Positions 48,761 to 57,700 of a DNA stretch of 64,000 nucleotides are shown here, piece after piece. Positions within the stretch are counted from its first letter, which is position 1. Each line of letters begins with the position of its first letter. The position numbers and the translations under genes are program-made. The DNA is from Bisgaard Taxon 45 (lineage in GTDB: Bacteria; Pseudomonadota; Gammaproteobacteria; Enterobacterales; Pasteurellaceae), in the NCBI GenBank assembly GCA_030783905.1, contig JAQAHH010000006.1, positions 434,001 to 498,000 on the forward strand. The letters are read 5' to 3'. Under the pieces are notes generated by a model, which ran no database searches, had not been told where the DNA came from, and worked only from the letters and a program-made list of their open reading frames with translations.

Positions 48761-51700
48761 ATGAACAAAAATCGTTACAAACTTATTTTTAGTCAAGTCA
48801 AAGGTTGCCTCGTTCCTGTGGCAGAATGTATTAACTCAGCTATTAGCAATGGTTCATCGGACTCAACGTCCACATCAGAACAGGCTGAAGAGGAACCTCC
48901 CCTTCTGGCACACTATTCACTTTCCTCCGTTTCTTTATTAGTAAAAAGTCGGTTTAACCCTGTTTCGTCTGCGATGCAATTGACCTGGAAACAGTTCTCG
49001 ATTTTATTCTTAACCCTGATTTCTGCCCCGGTTTGGGCTGAAGGGCAAGCAACAGAAAAAAATAAGTTAGCAGTAATTGATGACAAAGATGAGCATATTA
49101 AGTTGGTAAATCAAACCGATAATGTTCGTCAGAATACGAAACTATATAAAACAGAAAATAATGTCATCGTTATTGATATCGCTTCCCCAAATAACAAAGG
49201 GATTTCTGATAACCGCTTTGAAAAATTTAATATTCCAAATAGCGCGGTGTTTAATAATAATGGGACTGAAGATCAGGCTAGATCAACATTAATTGGTTAT
49301 ATTCCGCAAAATCAAAATTTAAGCAGAGGGAAAGAAGCGGATGTTATATTAAATCAAGTGACAGGTCCCCAAGAAAGTAAAATTGTTGGCGCGCTTGAAG
49401 TATTAGGTAAAAAAGCTGATATCGTCATCGCAAACCAAAATGGTATTACCTTAAATGGTGTAAGAACAATCAATTCAGATCGTTTTGTTGCTACTACGAG
49501 TGAGCTTATAGATCCGAATCAGATGATGTTAAAGGTTACAAAAGGAAATGTGATCATTGATATTGATGGTTTTTCGACAGATGGATTAAAGTATTTAGAT
49601 ATTATTGCTAAAAAAATTGAACAAAAGCACTCAATTACATCAGGAAATAATTCAGAAGCAAAAACTGATATCACTCTTATTGCGGGTTCCAGTGAATATG
49701 ATTTAAGCAAACATGAGCTGAAAAAAACGAGCGGTGAAAATGTATCTAATGATGTTATCGCTATCACGGGATCTAGTACAGGCGCAATGCATGGTAAAAA
49801 TATTAAGTTGATTGTGACAGATAAAGGTGCAGGCGTAAAACATGACGGAATTATTTTGTCTGAAAATGATATTCAGATTGAAATGAATGAAGGTGATTTA
49901 GAACTTGGCAATACGACTCAGCAAACAGTGGTCACAAAAGACCGAAATATTCGAGCCAAGAAAAAAATTGAAGTGAAAAACGCTAATCGTGTTTTTGTTG
50001 GTAGTCAAACGAAATCAAATGAAGTTTCGTTAGAGGCGAAACAAGTTAAAATCGGAAAAAACGCAGAGATTAGGAGTACGAAGCAAGCTAAAATCGTGGC
50101 AAAGGGTGCCCTGTCCATTGAGCAAAATGCGAAACTCGTCGCTAAAAAGATAGATGTGGCAACAGAAACTTTAACTAATGCTGGGCGTATTTATGGTAGA
50201 GAGGTTAAGCTTGACACTAATAATTTGATTAATGATAAAGAAATTTATGCTGAACAGAAATTGAGCATTTTTGCAAGGGGAAAAGATCTTGAAATTGTTC
50301 AAGATAAATATTTGTCTCCACTGACACGTGTAAAAAGTAGTATCCGCTTTTTAGGCTCTCCGTTTTTCTCAATATCTCCATCGATGCTCGCAAGCCTTAG
50401 TGCACAATTTAAGCCTGGTTTTGTGAATAAGGGACTCATTGAAAGTGCGGGGAGTGCAGAATTAACTTTTAAAGAAAAAACCAGTTTTTTAACAGAGGGT
50501 AATAATTTTATTAAAGCTAAAGATGCGTTAACTATTAACGCCCAAAATATTGAAATTGATAAAAATCAAGATATTCAATTGGGTGCTAATATAACGTTGA
50601 ATGTGGAAGAAAACTTTGTTAATCGTGCAGGAACACTGGCAACAGGTCAAACACTGACAATTAATGCTGAAAATGGCAGTATTTACAATCTTGGTGGAAT
50701 ATTAGGCGCTGCAAAATCATTAAAACTAACCGCCAAATCAACGGAACGTATGGGAAATATTGTTAACCAAGAAGACGGTTTATTCCATACACTTGGCGAG
50801 ATGACGTTAGACGCGGAGCATGCTGTTTATAATATTGGCGATATTTATGCAGGTAAAAAATTAACAGTTCATACGCATAATTTAATTAATGATGTGCGTT
50901 TATCTGGCGATGTGAACTATAAGTCTATCGGTTCAAGTCGTGATTATGATATCAGTCGCGTTGCAGCACATGGTTGGCACAATAATGTTTATCAACTTAA
51001 CTTAAATCTACAAGAACAAGATAAAACCGATATTAAAGTCGTGAAAATGGGGGCTATCCGCTCCGATGGTGATTTTGACTTTAAGGGAATAGCGACATCC
51101 ACATCACCAGAATCAAAAGCGCAGTTAATTAATCATGGCTTAATTAATGTCAAAGGAACCTTTAATGCGGAAGCTGATCAAGTGGTGAACCAAATGAAAG
51201 CGTTTAACCAAAATGCATTAGCAAGCGTGTTTAAGAATCCAGCGAAAATCACGATGTACTACCAACCACGAGCACGTATTTTTTGGACACCATTATCAGG
51301 TAATGCCTCGCGTGAATTTAATAGTTTAGAGTCTTTCCTCGATGCCTTATTTGGTCCAACAACAATCTTAAAATCAAGTTTCTATAGTACGGAAAACTTT
51401 AGTGCTTATCAGCTGCTATCTCATATTCAGCATTCACCGATGTACCAAAAAGCTATGGCACAAGTGTTTGGTGCAGAGTGGCATAGTAAATCCTATGAAG
51501 AGATGCGAAGCAAATGGAAAAGCTTTAAAGAAAATCCAACAGACTTCATTTATTACCCATCAGAAAAAGCAAAAATCCTAGCAGGAAAACTAGAAGGTAA
51601 GCTGACAACGTTACAAAATGGTGAATATGCTGAACGTGGTAATTTTGATAAAAATATCCAAATTGGTAAACACCAATTATCGCTACCATCAGTAGAATTT

Positions 51701-54700
51701 AAAGCAGAATTTAGTGATAAAGAACGTTTGGAAGAAGAGGGGGTAGATTTATCCTCAATCGCGGAACTCTTAGAAATGCCAAACTTATTTATTGATAATA
51801 GTATTCAATTAGAAAAGAAAAAACTGTTTCCTATCGAGGATCTCGATGAAGAACCACGTAAAAATCTGGATGTGGAAAAAAGCCACTCTGATTCATCGGA
51901 TGAAGCACTTAGTACGAATGATGAGTCTGATACAGACGATAGCAAGTGGAGTATGAGCCATGATGAGAAAGAGATGCTCGATGATAAGTCGGGTATAAGT
52001 CGTGATGATCGTGGCAATAAACCACCTCGTACTGATCCTACGGTTGATTATCTTAACCCTGATGAATTCTTTGAAAATGGTTATCTCTTGAATGAACTAC
52101 TACAGGAGCTTGGAGAAGAGCCGTTACTAAAAGAAGGAGAAGATCATTTTAAACGTTCTACCAATCTAGTCCGTCTAGGCGAGAGAGATAGGCAAAATAG
52201 AGAAAAGAGAGAAAAAGAGGGACATTTTGATCTGCCTGGTACATTAGAGATGAAGCTAGAGGAGTTATTCCAAAAAAGAAAACAACAACACGAAACCGAA
52301 CATCGAGCAAATATTGCGAAAGCACTTCTACAAAAAGCAAAACAACAAGAAAAACGTGTTGAAGAACTGAAGCAAGAGGAAAAACGTCAGGCACAAGATA
52401 ATCTTGCTAAGCAAGTCGAAATTGCAAAAGAAATTCAACAGGCAGAAGAAATCCGCCAAAAAGAAAAGCAACGTGCGATCCAACTGCAAGAAGAAGAGAA
52501 GAAACGACAAGAAGAAAAACGTTTAGCCGAGGCAAAAAAACAAGCTGAGCAGCAACAAAAAGCCAAAGAGAAAGTTGCACAAGAAAAATTAGAAATTGAG
52601 CAACAGAAAGCCTATGAAGAAATGGCGAAGCGAGAGGCTGAGGCATCAAAAAATGTTTTATTGAAAGCGATTGATGAAGAACGCCCAAAAGTGGAAACTG
52701 ATCCGCTTTATCGCACAAAATTAAAATACATCAATCAAGATGACTATGCCGGTGCAAATTATTTCTTCAATAAAGTTGGTTTAAATACAAAAGGTCATCA
52801 AAAAGTCAATGTGTTAGGGGATAATTATTTTGATCATCAAGTGATTACTCGCACGATTGAGAAAAAAGTCGATAACCACCTTAACCAAAAATACAATCTC
52901 AGCGATGTGGAATTAGTTAAACAACTGATGGATAATTCCACAACACAAGCGCATGAGTTGGATCTGAAACTCGGTGCGGCATTAACGAAAGAACAACAAG
53001 CGAACTTGACCCAAGATATCGTTTGGTATGTCAAAACGAAAGTAAAGGGTAAAGATGTGTTTGTTCCACAGGTTTATTTCGCTTCGGAAACGCTTGCAGA
53101 AGCCAAAAAATTACAAGGTTTAGGCACTGGGGCTATCAGAGTTGGTGAAGCCAAGATTAAAGCTAAAGATGTAGTGAATACAGGCACCTTAGCGGGCAGA
53201 AAACTCAATGTTGAAGCCAGTAATAAAATCAAAAATCAAGGCAGTCTATTAAGTACTGAATCGACACGTTTAGTCGGGCGTAAAGGTATTGAAAATGTAT
53301 CCCGTTCGTTTGCAAATGATGAATTAGGGGTCACTGTACAACGCTCACAAATCAAAACGGAAGGTCATTTACATCTTGAAACAGATAAGGACTCCACTGT
53401 TGATGTACAAGCATCGGATGTCAAAGCAAAAACAAGCTTTGTGAAGACTGGTGATGTGAATCTCAAAAATACACACAATACCAAACACACTTATCGTGAG
53501 AAATTTTCGCCGACTGCACTACAAGTTGCAGAACTTGATGTGGCAGGGCTTAAAGTGCCACTTTTAGGTGTGTCGTCTCCATCCAGTTATTCGGAACGTA
53601 CTAGTGAGGCTACTTCAGAGGGATCAACCTTCGAGGTGGATCATGTCCATTTTGCAGTAGAAAAAGATGTGAACCAAGTGGGGAGTGAAATTAAGGCCAA
53701 ATATACTACTGGTATTGTGAAAGGGAACTTTAATACTGAAGCGGGCAAAAATATTAAACATGTTGAAAAAGAAGAATATAGTTCACAGTTATTTGCTTCA
53801 GCACACGCAAGTGGTGGTGGCACCTCTGTTCGTTATGACTATAACAGCCAAGATGGTGGCAGTGCCTCTGTTGGTGTTCCGACAAACCAGACTGGAGTTG
53901 GGGCAGAGGCAGGAATATCATTCACCCATACCAAAGACAAAGAAACAGTGCTCACACACACCAATAGTGAATTACAAGTTAAACATGGGAAATTACATGT
54001 GCTTGGTTATGCCGATGTTGGTGGGGTAGATATTAATACGAAACTACCAGAAAATGCACAAAGCAAAGCACAGAAAGAGATAGCGGCTAGCAAGCCAGAG
54101 AAGGCCGAGCAATCCGCACAGAATGTGGCTGAAGCTGCATCAAATGCCAATAAGGATAAGCAAAATAAAGCCCCAGAAATAAAAGAATTATCTGAAGCTG
54201 AAATTGCGGATCTCATGTCAGAAAAATCAAAAGCGTATTTTGATGATTTTGCAGAGCAAGCGAAAAAAACACCTGAAAACAACCGATTTGAATTGTCTGC
54301 TAAAGAAATTAAGTCGAACAAACAAAAAGATCAATATGATCGTGAGTCTGAACGGACAACCTTTAAAGTTGGACCTGAAGCTGAGGCTCATTCTGCGGTT
54401 GCCGATATGGTAAGCCATTTAGTGAAACAGTATAGAGATGCCCAAAATGGGATTAAACAAGATGGCACAGCAGCATTACAACATGCTAGTGATGTCTTAA
54501 ATATTGTGACGGGGGATTTAGCGGGGAGTTCAGCCAAATTGTCTGTTGAAAGAACACATGAGACAAAACAAACGACAGAAACGGGAGATATTGTCACTAA
54601 GATTGGTGGCAATGTCACACTGTCAGCACGCAGTGGTAGTGTGAATCTTAAAAATGTACAAAGTAATGAACAAGCTGATTTAACCCTAAGGGCAAAAGAA

Positions 54701-57700
54701 GATGTGAATGTGCTGTCTGGTGAAAAAACACGAGAAACCACAGAAACGGTATCAAGACAGAAATTCTCTCATGGTGTAAACGCGGGTTGCAGTATGATGA
54801 GTGGCGCCTGTACTGCCGGTGTCAGCACCTCGCTTGAAGGAAATGAAAGTTATACATCCGAACGTGAAATAGCTCAAAATAATAGTGTCTTAAAAGTACG
54901 CAATATGAAAGTTGAAGCAGGTCGCGATTTTAATGTTGTCAGTTCGAATATCGAGGCCGATAAGCTCGATCTCCATGTTAAAGGAAAAACGAATGTGGAA
55001 TCCAAACAAGATACGTTACAAAAAGTGACGCATGGATTTGACTATAATCTTTCTGCGGGTGTAGCGGCTTCTAGCGCGACAATTGCGACACCAACAGGCA
55101 ATATCGGGTTCGGTTATACCAATGAGACAGAAACTAAACGCACAGTGAACCAACAGGCGGGGATTAGAGCGAATAAGATTACTGGTCAAACGCATGATGT
55201 GAATCTTAAAGGAGGCTACCTTGTCAGTAACGATAATGGTCAAGACTTGAAAGTAACAGGTCAAGTCAGCAGTCAAGAACTTCACGATCAGCATGATAAA
55301 GACGGTGGTTCATTTGGTTTCTCCGTGGGTATCAGTGAGCGTGGTACAACCGCCTTTAATTTACGAGGTGGGCGAGCTGAACAGAAACACTATAATGCAA
55401 CGCAGAAATCCACCCTTTCGGGCGTGGATACCTCTCAAGCGAATGTATCAGGTCAAGTGAATACAGATTTAGCCAAGGCAAAAACTGTCACACGTGATGA
55501 TACTTATGCAAGTACGCAATTTAGTTTTGAAGTGGCAGATATTGTTGAACTGGGTCAGAGAGCGAAAAATAAACTACGCGCCTCTAAGCAAGAAGGGGAT
55601 ACGGCTACTCCACCAGCATTAAGAACCTCTGCGGAGACGGGTGATGTGAGTGGGGCAACAACACGATCTCGTGGCGTTGATGAGACAGATTCTGTGTCAG
55701 TGAAAAATCCAATTTATGAAAGTGCAGATGCCGTTGTACCAACACCACGTAGCAGAAATGGGGACAGTGCCGATCTTGTGGACAATCCACTGTATGCTAG
55801 CGCCAGCACAAAAACAAACGTTCATGATTATGAAGACATCCCAGCCGTTTATAGCAAAGTCGGTGATAACAATGCGGATATTGTTCGTCAAAGAACGGCA
55901 ACTGGTGATGAGCATGTTTATGCCGAGATTAATGAACCAACATATAGCCGTGTTGGCGATAACAATGCAGATATGAGACGCCATAACGCGGCAGGTACAA
56001 CAGACAATGTCGATGTCGCGCAAGCGCGTACAAGAAAGGCCGATGATCCATTACCGGCATTACCGAATCAGGGTAAAGCAAGAACGGTAAATGACGGTTC
56101 AGAGCATATTTATGCTGATATTCGCGACGTGGGCACTCAATCTAAAGCTATTGATAGTACTTATGCAACAGTAGGCGTACCGAAAGCGAATGCGGTTGAT
56201 AGTACTTATGCAACAGTAGAGGCGCCAAAAGTAAAAACGGTGGAAACGACTTATGCCACAGTAGATATGCCAAACGCTAAAGCGGTAGCAAGTGAGTATG
56301 CAACGGTTGCTGAGCCAAAACGCAGAAAAGCAAGAAGCGTTACGGATGAGTTACCCGCATTACCAAACGAAAGCAAAGTAAGAACAGTGAACGACGGTTC
56401 AGATCATAATTATGCTGAAATCGCTGACGTTACCCCTAACGCAAAACGTCCTTTACCGACTCCACCTGAACTGGCTACAAAAGCACAAGTGAATAACGAG
56501 GGTGATTATTCAACGCTCACAATGCCTAAAACGACAGTAGCCGATGGTGACTATGCAACGGTCAATGAGCCAAGTATCCAAAAAGCGAGAAATGCAAATG
56601 ATCCGTTACCTGCATTACCGGGTCAAGCGAAAGTGAGGGCAATAGCTGATGGCGAAGCAGAAGCGCATGTTTATGCTGAAATTTCAGATAACAAGAAGGC
56701 GCAACGCCCTTTACCTGATGCACCGGATGCGCGAGTAAAAGCGGTGTCACAAGAAAGTGATAGTGAAGGGGATTATGCTACTATTCATCCATCTGCGAAA
56801 ACATACCCTACTCAAGAGGCAGAAACTAACGAGAGCGTTCAACCACGAGCGAAAGCACAGGCGGTGGAATCGGATTATGAGGCTATTCCATTTGACGGTT
56901 CAGCTGAACCGAGTGTTGCCACCACAGCCTCTGGACGCGTAGTTAATAAAGAAACCCGTGTTGAGCCAAAAGTGCGGTCTGTTTCTGAAGAGAATTTGGT
57001 TGTAAACCAAGTGGTAGCGAAGACAGAAGAAACTGTTGGCAATACACAAGTGGTGGCGAAAAGCGAAAAAGCTGAAAAATCTTTATTTAGCAAAATGAAA
57101 GACTTCTTCATGGGTGATTCAAATAAAGAGAAAAAGGCAAAAGCGAAAGTCGCAAAAGCAACACAAGACGAGATGCAAGCACAAGTGACGACAAAGCCAA
57201 ATTACGACATGTTAGAAGATAACTTGAACCTGAAAACACTTTTAGATTTAGAAGGTCAGCGTAATGACACCTTTGAGTCAAATGTGCTAAAACATCCAGC
57301 GTTTTTAGAGGAAGCAAGAGAAGCTGCCAAGAAATACCTACCAGAAGCAACGATTAAACAAATGGCTAACTCGCCAGAGTTAGATGACATTTTGACTGAA
57401 GGTGCAAGAAAAGTTGAGAAACGTATCAATGATGTATTGACCTTCAAACCGTCGGTTGAAGAATTCACCGATATTCAAGGATTAGTGAAGACATTGCCGA
57501 AAGGGGAGGTTATTGAGGATCTGAAGACGAAAACGTTAAGTATTACTGAAGCGTTAGCAGAAACCTCAAAGACCATCCAACGTAATCCGAAATTAAAAGA
57601 GGAAGTACAAGGGGCGATTGAGGAATTCTTGAAGAGCAGTCAGGGTCAAGACTTAACCGTCGACATGGTTGAAAAACTGAACCACGGTTTACGTCCTGAT

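Noticed and set aside
54007-54741. Long minus-strand open frames inside pfhB2
   Set aside because: The coding strand has low stop density on the reverse because of its Lys/Glu/Gln codon use; no start signals or domain matches are visible.
55800-56900. Possible CRISPR-like or tandem DNA array in the tyrosine-motif region
   Set aside because: The repeats are in-frame protein motifs with variable spacing and variable bases, not direct DNA repeats with unique spacers.
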